In this document: positions 35,842-44,300 of the stretch, piece by piece
Numbering within the stretch: the first letter of the stretch is position 1
Layout: each line of letters opens with the position of its first letter
Source: Streptomyces sp. DH37
GTDB taxonomy: Bacteria > Actinomycetota > Actinomycetes > Streptomycetales > Streptomycetaceae
Length of the DNA: 63,704 nucleotides
Assembly (NCBI RefSeq): GCF_029813835.1
Contig: NZ_JARVKV010000032.1
Location: 1-63,704 of the forward strand
Direction of reading: 5' to 3'
Notes under the pieces: model-generated
What the model was told of the DNA's origin: nothing
Databases searched by the model: none
The model's input: only the letters and a program-made list of their open reading frames with translations
Made by a program: the position numbers and the translations under genes

Positions 35842-37539
35842 TCAGTGCTTGGCCGCGCCCTCGGCGCCGGCCCCGGTCAGGGCCCGCACCTGGAGCTCGG
35901 CGAAGCGCCGCGGGTTGCTCTCGCCCGACATCAGCGTGCCGACGATCGCGCACACCAGGCCGAGCGGGATGGACACCAGGCCCGGGTTGGTCAGCGGGAA
36001 CCAGGCGATGTCGATGCCCGGGATCAGCGCCTTCTCGGCGCCGGAGAACACCGGCGAGAAGATCACCAGACCGACCGCGCTGATCAGGCCGCCGTAGATG
36101 CCCGCGACCGCGCCCTGGGTGTTGAACCGCTTCCAGAACAGGCTCAGCAGCAGGGTCGGCAGGTTGGCCGAGGCGGCGATGGCGAAGGCCAGACCGACCA
36201 GGAAGGCCACGTTGAGGCTCTGGGCGAAGATCGCCAGGATGATCGACGCGGCGCCGATGCCGAAGGCCGACAGACGGGCGACCTTGATCTCCTCGTGCTC
36301 GGACGCACGGCCCCTGCGTACCACGCTGTTGTAGAAGTCGTGCGCCAGGGACGAGGAGGAGGCGATGACCAGGCCGGCCACCGTGGACAGGATCGCCGCG
36401 AAGGCGACGGCCGCGATGACCGCCAGCATCACCGAGCCGAAGAACTCGCCGCCGAAGTGCTCCCCGACCTCCCGGGCGAGCTGCGGCGCCGCGGTGTTGC
36501 CCGCGGCGTCCTGGGCGGTGATGGCCTCCTTGCCCACCAGGGCCGCGGCGCCGAAGCCCAGGATCAGGGTCATCAGGTAGAACGAGCCGATCAGGCCGAT
36601 GCCCCAGTTGACGGACTTCCGGGCGGCCTTGGAGTCGGGGACGGTGTAGAAGCGGATCAGGATGTGCGGCAGGCCCGCGGTGCCCAGCACCAGGGCCAGA
36701 CCCAGGCTGATCAGGTCCAGCTTGTTCCACATCGTCTGCAGGGCGTCGCCGGGCACCTCGACGCCGTAGCGCAGACCGGGTTCGAGGAAGGACTGCCCGG
36801 CGCCGCTGGCGTTGGCGGCGTCGCTCATCAGCTCGCCGAAGTCGAAGCCGTAGATGGCCATGACCAGGGCCGCCAGCAGGATGGTGCCGCCCATCAGCAT
36901 GCCGGCCTTGATGATCTGCACCCAGGTGGTGCCCTTCATGCCGCCGAAGGTCACGTACAGGGTCATCAGGACGCCGACGACGACGATGCCCACGATCTTG
37001 GCGGTGTCCGCGTCCATGCCCAGGTACGTCTCGCCCGGCCGGATGCCCAGCAGGAGCGCGACGACCGCGCCGGCGCCCACCATCTGGGCCAGCAGGTAGA
37101 AGATCGACACGGTGATGGTGGACACCGCCGCCGCGGTGCGCACCGGACGCTGCTGCATCCGGTACGACAGCACGTCGGCCATCGTGAACCGGCCGGAGTT
37201 CCTCAGCAGCTCGGCGACCAGCAGCAGGGCCACCAGCCATGCGACGAGGAAGCCGATGGAGTACAGGAAGCCGTCGTAGCCGAAGAGCGCGATCATGCCC
37301 GCGATGCCCAGGAACGACGCGGCGGACATGTAGTCGCTGCCGATGGCGAAGCCGTTCTGCATACCGGTGAACTCGCGGCCACCGGAGTGGAAGTCGGCCG
37401 CCGACTTCGTCTGGCGCCCGGCCCACACCGTGACGCCGAGCGTCACGGCGATCATGACGATGAAGACCAGCACGGTCAGGGTGCGGCTGCTGGAGCTGAC
37501 CTCTTCCGCGGCCAGGAGCGCGGTGGATCCGTTGATCAC
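35842..37539 (-). CDS. Cation acetate symporter-like protein
   Basis: 565-aa SSS-family transporter, 13 or more membrane segments, close to ActP/MctC in layout: FHSGGREFTGMQNGFAIGSDYMS (quoted in part as GGREFTGMQNGFAIGSDY), VTFGGMKGTTWVQIIKAG and GTAGLPHILIRFYTVP. The family imports acetate and related short carboxylates. The GTG at 37539 overlaps the stop of the DUF485 gene (GTGA), the classical yjcH-actP arrangement. The substrate could also be propionate or pyruvate. Confidence 0.92.
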   Translation of the reverse strand: MINGSTALLAAEEVSSSSRTLTVLVFIVMIAVTLGVTVWAGRQTKSAADFHSGGREFTGMQNGFAIGSDYMSAASFLGIAGMIALFGYDGFLYSIGFLVAWLVALLLVAELLRNSGRFTMADVLSYRMQQRPVRTAAAVSTITVSIFYLLAQMVGAGAVVALLLGIRPGETYLGMDADTAKIVGIVVVGVLMTLYVTFGGMKGTTWVQIIKAGMLMGGTILLAALVMAIYGFDFGELMSDAANASGAGQSFLEPGLRYGVEVPGDALQTMWNKLDLISLGLALVLGTAGLPHILIRFYTVPDSKAARKSVNWGIGLIGSFYLMTLILGFGAAALVGKEAITAQDAAGNTAAPQLAREVGEHFGGEFFGSVMLAVIAAVAFAAILSTVAGLVIASSSSLAHDFYNSVVRRGRASEHEEIKVARLSAFGIGAASIILAIFAQSLNVAFLVGLAFAIAASANLPTLLLSLFWKRFNTQGAVAGIYGGLISAVGLVIFSPVFSGAEKALIPGIDIAWFPLTNPGLVSIPLGLVCAIVGTLMSGESNPRRFAELQVRALTGAGAEGAAKH

Positions 37540-37919
37540 GCCCGTCCTCCCGTCCGGCCGGCGGAGGTGTTCGCACCGGTCAGTTCCGCCCTCAGGTCGT
37601 CCGCGAGCGGGTCGACCTTCCTGTCGGCGTACCGCGCGTACATGATCGCGATGCCGAAGGTGCTGACGAACTGGAGGATTCCGAACACGAGGGCCACGTT
37701 GACGTCGCCGAAGAGCACCGTGGACATCACGCCGCGGGCGTAGGCCGACATCAGCACGTACAGCAGGTACCAGGTGAGGAAGCCGATGCTCACCGGGAGC
37801 ACGAACCTCATCAGGCTCCGCCTGAGCTGGTCGAAGCGGGGATCGCTGTGCATGGCGACCATGCGGTCCTCCGCGTCCCCGGCGGGGTCCAGGGTTTGTT
37901 GTAGACGGTCTGCGGACAC
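37536..37919 (-). CDS. DUF485 small membrane protein
   Basis: 127-aa protein with two membrane segments (about 40-60 and 78-98) and the DUF485 pattern LRRSLMRFVLPVSIGFLTWY. It is partner of the ActP-like symporter, as in yjcH-actP. I use the GTG at 37919 (VSADRLQQTLDPAG) because AAGGAGG lies 5 nt before it; in-frame starts upstream would swallow that ribosome-binding site. Confidence 0.88.
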   Translation of the reverse strand: MSADRLQQTLDPAGDAEDRMVAMHSDPRFDQLRRSLMRFVLPVSIGFLTWYLLYVLMSAYARGVMSTVLFGDVNVALVFGILQFVSTFGIAIMYARYADRKVDPLADDLRAELTGANTSAGRTGGRA

Positions 37920-38020
37920 TGCCGCCTCCTTCATCGACACGACGCGATACGACACGACGTACGGGAGCGGAAAAGGAATGCGGGGAACGTAAGGTGCGTC
38001 ACACCCGGGGTGAAGACGCT

Positions 38021-38040
38021 GTTCGCCGTGTGCGGCGAAC
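38021..38040. promoter_or_regulatory. 20-bp inverted repeat upstream of DUF485 gene
   Basis: GTTCGCCG-TGTG-CGGCGAAC is a perfect 8-bp inverted repeat about 100 bp upstream of the DUF485-actP unit and 134 bp upstream of the divergent DsbA-like gene. It is a candidate operator. Confidence 0.45.
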
Positions 38041-38051
38041 GCCGGATGCGT

Positions 38052-38106
38052 GCGCCGAACGGTAGGCCGTCGTGCGCCGAGCGGTCGGTGTTCCGCGCCG
38101 AGCGGT
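38052..38106. repeat. Three direct repeats with helical spacing
   Basis: GCGCCGA(A/G)CGGT occurs at 38052-38063, 38074-38085 and 38095-38106, with start-to-start distances of 22 and 21 bp, about two helical turns. The repeats lie between divergent genes and look like sites for a cooperatively binding regulator. Confidence 0.6.
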
Positions 38107-38173
38107 CACACCTTCGGGGGAAACGGCGGCGGTGCGCGCACGGGGGCGCGGTCCCGGTTCGTTGGACCGGGAC

Positions 38174-38959
38174 GTGACGAACCAGAGGAATCGTGAGGAA
38201 GGGCGCAGCGCGCGCGAGAGGCTGCGCGAGCGCCGGGACCGGGAGAAGGCGGTGGGCAGGCGCCTGCGGGCGCTGAAGACGGCGGTCGCCGCCGCGGCCG
38301 TGCTCGGCGTCGTCGCGCTGGCCGGCGTCGTGGCCGTGCTCGGCGGGGACGGCGGCCGGGACGGCGGCGGCGCGGACGACGGCAAGGCCGCCGCGGCCGA
38401 GCCGGTCGTCGACGGGTCCGCCCGGGCGCCGGTCACGCTCACCGTCTACGAGGACTTCCGCTGCCCGGGCTGCGCCCACTTCGAGAACGCCTTCCGCGAC
38501 ACCGTCCACCGCCTCCAGGACAGCGGGAAGATGAAGGTGGAGTACCACCTGGTCTCCATCATCGACGGCAACGTGGGCGGCCGCGGCTCGGCGTACGCGG
38601 CCAACGCCGCCGCCTGCGCGCGCGACGAGGGGAGGTTCCGGGAGTACCACGACGTCCTCTACGCCAACCAGCCGGAGGAGCCGGACGACGCCTTCGGCGA
38701 CAAGGACCGGCTCATCGGCCTGGCGAAGGAGGTGAAGGGGCTCAGCGGCCCCGGCTTCACCCGCTGCGTGCGCGAGGGCACCCACGACGACTGGGTCGAA
38801 CGCTCCAACCGGGCCTTCCTCGCCTCGGGCTTCGACTCCACGCCGACGGTCCTGCTCGACGGCGAGGACCTCTACGGCGACCCGGGCGCCCCGCTGACCC
38901 CGCGGCTGCTGGAGGAGAAGGTCCGGGAGAAGGCGGAGGAGGCGGCGCGCAGGGCGTGA
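38174..38959 (+). CDS. Membrane-anchored DsbA-like thioredoxin-fold protein (second copy)
   Basis: 261-aa paralogue of the protein at 69-860: a charged N-terminus (1-35), one membrane segment (about 38-57), a Gly/Asp-rich linker and a DsbA-like domain with CPGC at residues 97-100. The FDSTPTVLLDGEDL stretch carries the cis-Pro loop. GTG at 38174 chosen because the charged start matches the paralogue; a good Shine-Dalgarno is missing. It lies 124 bp before lgt, so both act on exported or lipidated proteins, but co-transcription is uncertain. Confidence 0.85.
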   Translation: MTNQRNREEGRSARERLRERRDREKAVGRRLRALKTAVAAAAVLGVVALAGVVAVLGGDGGRDGGGADDGKAAAAEPVVDGSARAPVTLTVYEDFRCPGCAHFENAFRDTVHRLQDSGKMKVEYHLVSIIDGNVGGRGSAYAANAAACARDEGRFREYHDVLYANQPEEPDDAFGDKDRLIGLAKEVKGLSGPGFTRCVREGTHDDWVERSNRAFLASGFDSTPTVLLDGEDLYGDPGAPLTPRLLEEKVREKAEEAARRA

Positions 38960-39083
38960 GCCGGCACCGGGACGGCCGTACGGCGGGCGGGAGGGCCTTC
39001 CACGCCTTCCGCACGCGCGTTACGCACCCGTTGCCGGGCCGAGCGGCGCCTCCCGCGCCCGGCACGGTAGCGTTCGTGGAGCC

Positions 39084-40070
39084 ATGGAAACCCTTGCCTT
39101 CATCCCCAGCCCGTCGTCGGGCGAGATCGTCCTCGGGCCGATCCCGCTGCGGGGCTACGCGTTCTGCATCATCCTCGGCGTCTTCGTCGCGGTCTGGCTC
39201 GGCGGGAAGCGCTGGGTCGCCCGTGGCGGACAGCCCGGCACGGTCGCCGACATCGCCGTGTGGGCGGTGCCGTTCGGCCTGGTCGGCGGCCGTCTCTACC
39301 ACGTCGTCACCGACTACCAGCTCTACTTCGGCGAGGGCCGGGACTGGGTCGACGCCTTCAAGATCTGGGAGGGCGGACTCGGCATCTGGGGGGCGATCGC
39401 CCTCGGCGCGGTGGGCGCCTGGATCGGCTGCCGCAGGCGGGGCATCCCGCTGCCCGCCTACGCGGACGCCATCGCGCCCGGCATCGCGCTCGCCCAGGCC
39501 ATCGGCCGCTGGGGCAACTGGTTCAACCAGGAGCTGTACGGGCGCCCCACGGACCTGCCGTGGGCCGTGGAGATCGACAACGGCATCGACACCGGGACCT
39601 TCCACCCCACCTTCCTGTACGAGTCGCTGTGGTGCGTGGGCGTCGCCCTCCTGGTGATCTGGGCCGACCGCCGCTTCACCCTCGGCCACGGCCGCGCGTT
39701 CGCCCTGTACGTCGCGGCGTACACGGCGGGGCGCTTCTGGATCGAGTACCTGCGCATCGACGAGGCCCACGAGATCTGGGGCCTGCGCCTGAACAACTGG
39801 ACCTCGATCGCCGTCTTCCTGGCGGCCGTGGCCTCCATCGTGATCTCGGCCAGACTCCGCCCGGGCCGCGAGGAGACGGTGGAACCGGTGGCGGAGAAGC
39901 CCGGCGGCGCAGACGGCGCAGACGGCGACGCCTCGGCGGACGAGCCCGCCGAGGACGGGGACGGCCCGGCGGCCGGCGAGGGGCGCGCCGAGTCCTCCGA
40001 GGCCCCCGGACCCGCCGGCGGAGGCGGGCCCGCCCGCGACGACGGGGCGTCGGCCTCCACCGCGGGCTGA
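39084..40070 (+). CDS. lgt: Prolipoprotein diacylglyceryl transferase
   Basis: 328-aa integral membrane enzyme that attaches diacylglycerol to the lipobox cysteine of prelipoproteins, such as the binding protein at 58297. Seven membrane segments are expected; visible marks are GLVGGRLYHVVTDY, WEGGLGIWG and AIGRWGNWFNQELYG. The last 60 residues form an acidic Asp/Ala/Gly tail typical of streptomycetes. The ATG lies 10 nt after TAGCGT, with no Shine-Dalgarno. Confidence 0.96.
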   Translation: METLAFIPSPSSGEIVLGPIPLRGYAFCIILGVFVAVWLGGKRWVARGGQPGTVADIAVWAVPFGLVGGRLYHVVTDYQLYFGEGRDWVDAFKIWEGGLGIWGAIALGAVGAWIGCRRRGIPLPAYADAIAPGIALAQAIGRWGNWFNQELYGRPTDLPWAVEIDNGIDTGTFHPTFLYESLWCVGVALLVIWADRRFTLGHGRAFALYVAAYTAGRFWIEYLRIDEAHEIWGLRLNNWTSIAVFLAAVASIVISARLRPGREETVEPVAEKPGGADGADGDASADEPAEDGDGPAAGEGRAESSEAPGPAGGGGPARDDGASASTAG

Positions 40071-40091
40071 ACACCGGCGGCACGTCGTGAC

Positions 40092-40129
40092 GGCCCCGGC
40101 CGCGCCTCCTCGGCGCGGCCGGGGCCTTT
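40092..40129 (+). terminator. Terminator after lgt
   Basis: A perfect 15-bp GC stem (40092-40106 with 40112-40126, 5-nt loop) is followed by TTT. It is a strong intrinsic terminator. Confidence 0.88.
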
Positions 40130-40156
40130 CTCCGTACCGCCCGGGAAATCCCAGGT

Positions 40157-40185
40157 CAGCAAGGTAAGTTCGGCCTTCCTTGCTG
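40157..40185. promoter_or_regulatory. Inverted repeat upstream of the VIT transporter
   Basis: CAGCAAGG (40157-40164) is repeated in inverted form as CCTTGCTG (40178-40185), and the interior continues the symmetry with AAG/CTT after a one-base offset. It sits about 75-100 bp before the ATG of a likely iron/manganese transporter and contains AGGTAAG, the half-site style of DtxR/IdeR boxes, but the spacing is too long for a canonical box. Confidence 0.45.
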
Positions 40186-40257
40186 GAACCGCTCCCCCGG
40201 ATGGACGTACGGTCGGAACCGTCGGGCACAGGCCCGGGGAACAGGAGGCGCAGGCGG

Positions 40258-41013
40258 ATGTCGTCCACGGCCGGAGACGGGAGCGAGATCACACTGAAGC
40301 CCGGGGCCCCGAACTCCGCGCACCGCGACAACCACACCCACCGCGACGTGACCGGCGGCTGGCTGCGCCCGGCCGTCTTCGGAGCGATGGACGGACTGGT
40401 GTCCAACCTCGCCCTGATGACGGGCGTCGCGGGCGGCGACGTGGACCGCAGCGTGATCGTCATCAGCGGCCTGGCCGGGCTGGCGGCCGGCGCGTTCTCC
40501 ATGGCGGCCGGCGAGTACACCTCGGTGGCCTCCCAGCGCGAGCTGGTCCTGGCCGAGCTGGACGTCGAGCGCCGCGAACTGCGCCGCGACCCCGAGGGCG
40601 AGCAGCGGGAGCTGGCCGCGCTGTACGCGGGCCGGGGCGTGGAACCCGGACTGGCGGCACAGGTCGCCGAGCAGATGTCCAGGGACCCCGAGCAGGCCCT
40701 GGAGATCCACGCCCGCGAGGAGCTGGGCGTGGACCCGGCCGAGCTGCCGTCGCCCGCCGTCGCCGCGGTCTCCTCCTTCGCCGCCTTCGCGGTGGGCGCG
40801 CTGATCCCCGTGCTGCCCTACCTGCTGGGGGCCGCCGCGCTGTGGCCCACCGTGCTGGTGGCGCTGCTGGGGCTGTTCCTGTGCGGTGTGCTGGTCTCCA
40901 CCATCACCGTGCGTCCGTGGTGGTTCAGCGGACTGCGACAGCTCCTCCTGGGCGGCGCGGCGGCCGCGGTGACGTACGGGCTCGGTACCCTGTTCGGGGT
41001 GGCCGTGGGCTGA
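40258..41013 (+). CDS. VIT1/CCC1-family transporter
   Basis: 251-aa membrane protein with FGAMDGLVSNLALMTGVAGG and GLAAGAFSMAAGEYTSVASQREL, the defining motifs of the vacuolar iron transporter family. Five membrane segments are separated by a long charged cytoplasmic loop (about 95-165) that binds metal in family members. It probably exports Fe2+ or Mn2+. ATG at 40258 with AGGAGG at 40243-40248. An in-frame ATG at 40201 was not used because it lies before that site. Confidence 0.9.
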   Translation: MSSTAGDGSEITLKPGAPNSAHRDNHTHRDVTGGWLRPAVFGAMDGLVSNLALMTGVAGGDVDRSVIVISGLAGLAAGAFSMAAGEYTSVASQRELVLAELDVERRELRRDPEGEQRELAALYAGRGVEPGLAAQVAEQMSRDPEQALEIHAREELGVDPAELPSPAVAAVSSFAAFAVGALIPVLPYLLGAAALWPTVLVALLGLFLCGVLVSTITVRPWWFSGLRQLLLGGAAAAVTYGLGTLFGVAVG

Positions 41014-41349
41014 GCCCGCCGCGCGGGCCCGGAGCGGGCCGGCCGAAGCCCGGGTGTGAGCCGTTCAACCCGGGAACGGGCCGCTTCGGTGTTACCCGGC
41101 GGTTTCAGCCGTGTCACCGTTGGGAATGAACAACGAGCGCTTCTGGCAGTGTCGCCGGCGCCGCCCGGATCCTACGGCGGTTCACCCCGTCCGCCCGATT
41201 CGAACCCCGTCGCAGAGTCCGCATGATGGACCGAGGTGTCCGCCTCTCGGAAAAAACCTCATCATGTAACCTGCACGAAAATTTGTTCCGCAGAGGGCCA
41301 ACGTCGTCCCTCGGCATGGTTGATCGCCACGACGACGACGGGAGAGCCG
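41014..41349. other. Intergenic region carrying the gltB promoter
   Basis: 336 bp without a gene. GC-rich inverted repeats near 41016-41045 may terminate the VIT gene. The second half is AT-richer (about 41250-41290) and should hold the gltB promoter and the GlnR-box-like site. Confidence 0.5.
41266..41281 (+). promoter_or_regulatory. GlnR-box-like site upstream of gltB
   Basis: GTAAC-CTGCAC-GAAAA at 41266-41281 fits one a-b half of the actinobacterial GlnR consensus (GTnAC-n6-GAAAC), 69 bp before the gltB ATG, in an AT-rich patch. A second half is not evident. Nitrogen control of glutamate synthase would be biologically sensible, but this is inference. Confidence 0.4.
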
Positions 41350-44300
41350 ATGCGTGCTGCGCCCCTGACGGCCTACCCTGCCAAGCAGGGAATGTACGAC
41401 CCGCGCGATGAGCACGACGCCTGCGGCGTCGGCTTCGTGGCCACCCTCACCGGTGAGGCGAGCCACACGCTGGTCGAGCAGGCGCTGACCGTCCTGCGAA
41501 ACCTGGAGCACCGCGGCGCCACCGGCGCCGAGGCGGACTCCGGCGACGGCGCGGGCATCCTGGTCCAGGTCCCGGACGCCTTCCTGCGGGAGGAGGCCGA
41601 CTTCGCCCTGCCCGAGGCGGGCTCCTACGCCGTGGGCACCGCCTTCCTCCCCGTCGCCGAGGCCGAGGGCGCCGAGGCCGTCTCGCGCATCGAGGCGATC
41701 GCCGCCGAGGAGGGCCTGAACGTCCTGGGCTGGCGCGAGGTCCCCGTCGCCCCGCAGCTGCTGGGCAACGGCGCGCGCGCCACCATGCCCGCCTTCCGCC
41801 AGCTGTTCGTCGCCGACGGCGTCAACAGCGGCCTCGCCCTGGACCGCAAGGCGTTCGTGCTGCGCAAGCGCGCCGAGCGCGAGGCCGGGACCTACTTCCC
41901 GTCGCTGTCCGCGCGGACGATCGTCTACAAGGGCATGCTGACCACCGGGCAGCTCGAACCCTTCTTCCCCGACCTGTCCGACCGCCGCTTCGCCAGCGCC
42001 ATCGCCCTGGTCCACTCGCGGTTCTCCACCAACACCTTCCCCTCCTGGCCGCTGGCCCACCCCTACCGCTTCGTCGCCCACAACGGCGAGATCAACACCG
42101 TCCGCGGCAACCGCAACTGGATGCGCGCCCGCGAGTCCCAGCTGGTCTCCGACCTCTTCGGCGACCGGAACACCAAGGACCTCGCGCGGATCTTCCCCGT
42201 CTGCACCCCGGACGCCTCCGACTCCGCCTCCTTCGACGAGGTCCTGGAGCTGCTCCACCTCGGCGGCCGCTCGCTGCCGCACGCGGTGCTGATGATGGTC
42301 CCCGAGGCGTGGGAGAACCACCCCTCCATGGACCCGGCCCGCCGCGCCTTCTACCAGTACCACTCCACGATGATGGAGCCCTGGGACGGACCGGCCTGCG
42401 TCACCTTCACCGACGGCATCCAGGTCGGCGCCGTCCTCGACCGCAACGGCCTGCGCCCGGGACGCTACTGGGTCACCGACGACGGCCTGGTCGTCCTCTC
42501 CTCCGAGGTCGGCGTCCTCGACATCGACCAGGACCGGGTCGTCCGCAAGGGCCGCCTCCAGCCCGGCCGCATGTTCCTGGTGGACACCGCCGAGCACCGC
42601 ATCATCGAGGACGACGAGATCAAGGCCGCCCTCGCCGCCGAGCACCCCTACCAGGAGTGGCTCGAGGCCGGGACCATCGAGCTGGAGGACCTGCCCGAGC
42701 GCGAGCACATCGTCCACACCCACGCCTCGGTCACCCGCCGCCAGCAGACCTTCGGCTACACCGAGGAGGAGCTGCGCGTCCTGCTCGCCCCGATGGCCCG
42801 CACCGGCGCCGAGCCGATCGGCTCGATGGGCACCGACTCGCCCATCGCCGCGCTCTCCGAGCGCCCCCGGCTGATCTTCGACTACTTCACCCAGCTCTTC
42901 GCGCAGGTCACCAACCCGCCGCTGGACGCCATCCGCGAGGAACTCGTCACCTCGCTGATCTCCACCCTCGGCCCCCAGGGCAACCTGCTGGAGCCCACCG
43001 CGGCCTCCTGCCGCAGCGTCACCCTGCCCTTCCCGGTGATCGACAACGACGAGCTGGCCAAGCTCGTCCACATCAACGCCGACGGCGACATGCCCGGCAT
43101 GAAGGCCGTCACCCTCTCCGGCCTCTACCGCGTCGGCGGCGGGGGCGCGGCCCTGGCCGACCGGATCGACGAGATCTGCGCCGAGGCCGACACCGCCATC
43201 GCCGGCGGCGCCCGCCTGATCGTCCTCTCCGACCGCCACTCCGACGCCGAGCACGCGCCGATCCCGTCGCTGCTGCTCACCTCCGCCGTCCACCACCACC
43301 TCATCCGCACCAAGCAGCGCACCCAGGTGGGCCTGCTGGTCGAGGCCGGCGACGTCCGCGAGGTCCACCACGTCGCCCTGCTCATCGGCTACGGCGCCGC
43401 CGCGGTCAACCCCTACCTGGCCATGGAGACGGTCGAGGACCTGGTCCGCGCCGGCACCTTCCTGCCCGCCGACACGGACCCCGAGACCGCCATCAGGAAC
43501 CTGATCAAGGCCCTCGGCAAGGGCGTGCTGAAGGTCATGTCCAAGATGGGCATCTCCACCGTCGCCTCCTACCGCGGCGCCCAGGTCTTCGAGGCCGTCG
43601 GCCTGGACGAGGAGTTCGTCGACACCTACTTCCACGGCACCGCCACCAAGATCGGCGGCGCGGGCCTAGACGTCATCGCCAAGGAGGTCGCCGCCCGCCA
43701 CGCCAAGGCGTACCCGGTCTCCGGCATCGCCCCGGCCCACCGCGACCTGGAGATCGGCGGCGAGTACCAGTGGCGCCGCGAGGGCGAGCCGCACCTGTTC
43801 GACCCGGAGACGGTCTTCCGCCTCCAGCACTCCACCCGCACCCGCCGCTACGACGTCTTCAAGCAGTACACCCGGCGCGTGGACGAGCAGTCCGAGCGCC
43901 TGATGACCCTGCGCGGCCTGTTCGGCCTCAAGTCCGACCGGCCCCCGGTCCCCCTCGACGAGGTCGAGCCCGTCTCGGAGATCGTCAAGCGGTTCTCCAC
44001 CGGCGCCATGTCCTACGGCTCCATCTCCCAGGAGGCGCACGAGACCCTCGCCATCGCCATGAACCGGCTGGGGGCGAAGTCCAACACCGGCGAGGGCGGC
44101 GAGGACCCCGAGCGGCTGTACGACCCGGCCCGGCGCTCCTCCATCAAGCAGGTCGCCTCCGGCCGCTTCGGCGTCACCAGCGAGTACCTGGTCAACTCCG
44201 ACGACATCCAGATCAAGATGGCCCAGGGCGCCAAGCCCGGCGAGGGCGGCCAGCTGCCCGGCCACAAGGTCTACCCGTGGGTGGCCAGGACCCGGCACTC

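Noticed and set aside
40161..40181. Canonical IdeR/DmdR iron box
   Set aside because: Only one half-site resembles the consensus; the spacing of the inverted repeat is too long.
41236..41349. Upstream extension of gltB
   Set aside because: The extension lies in AT-richer promoter DNA with the GlnR-like site and would add a non-family leader before the Cys25 propeptide.
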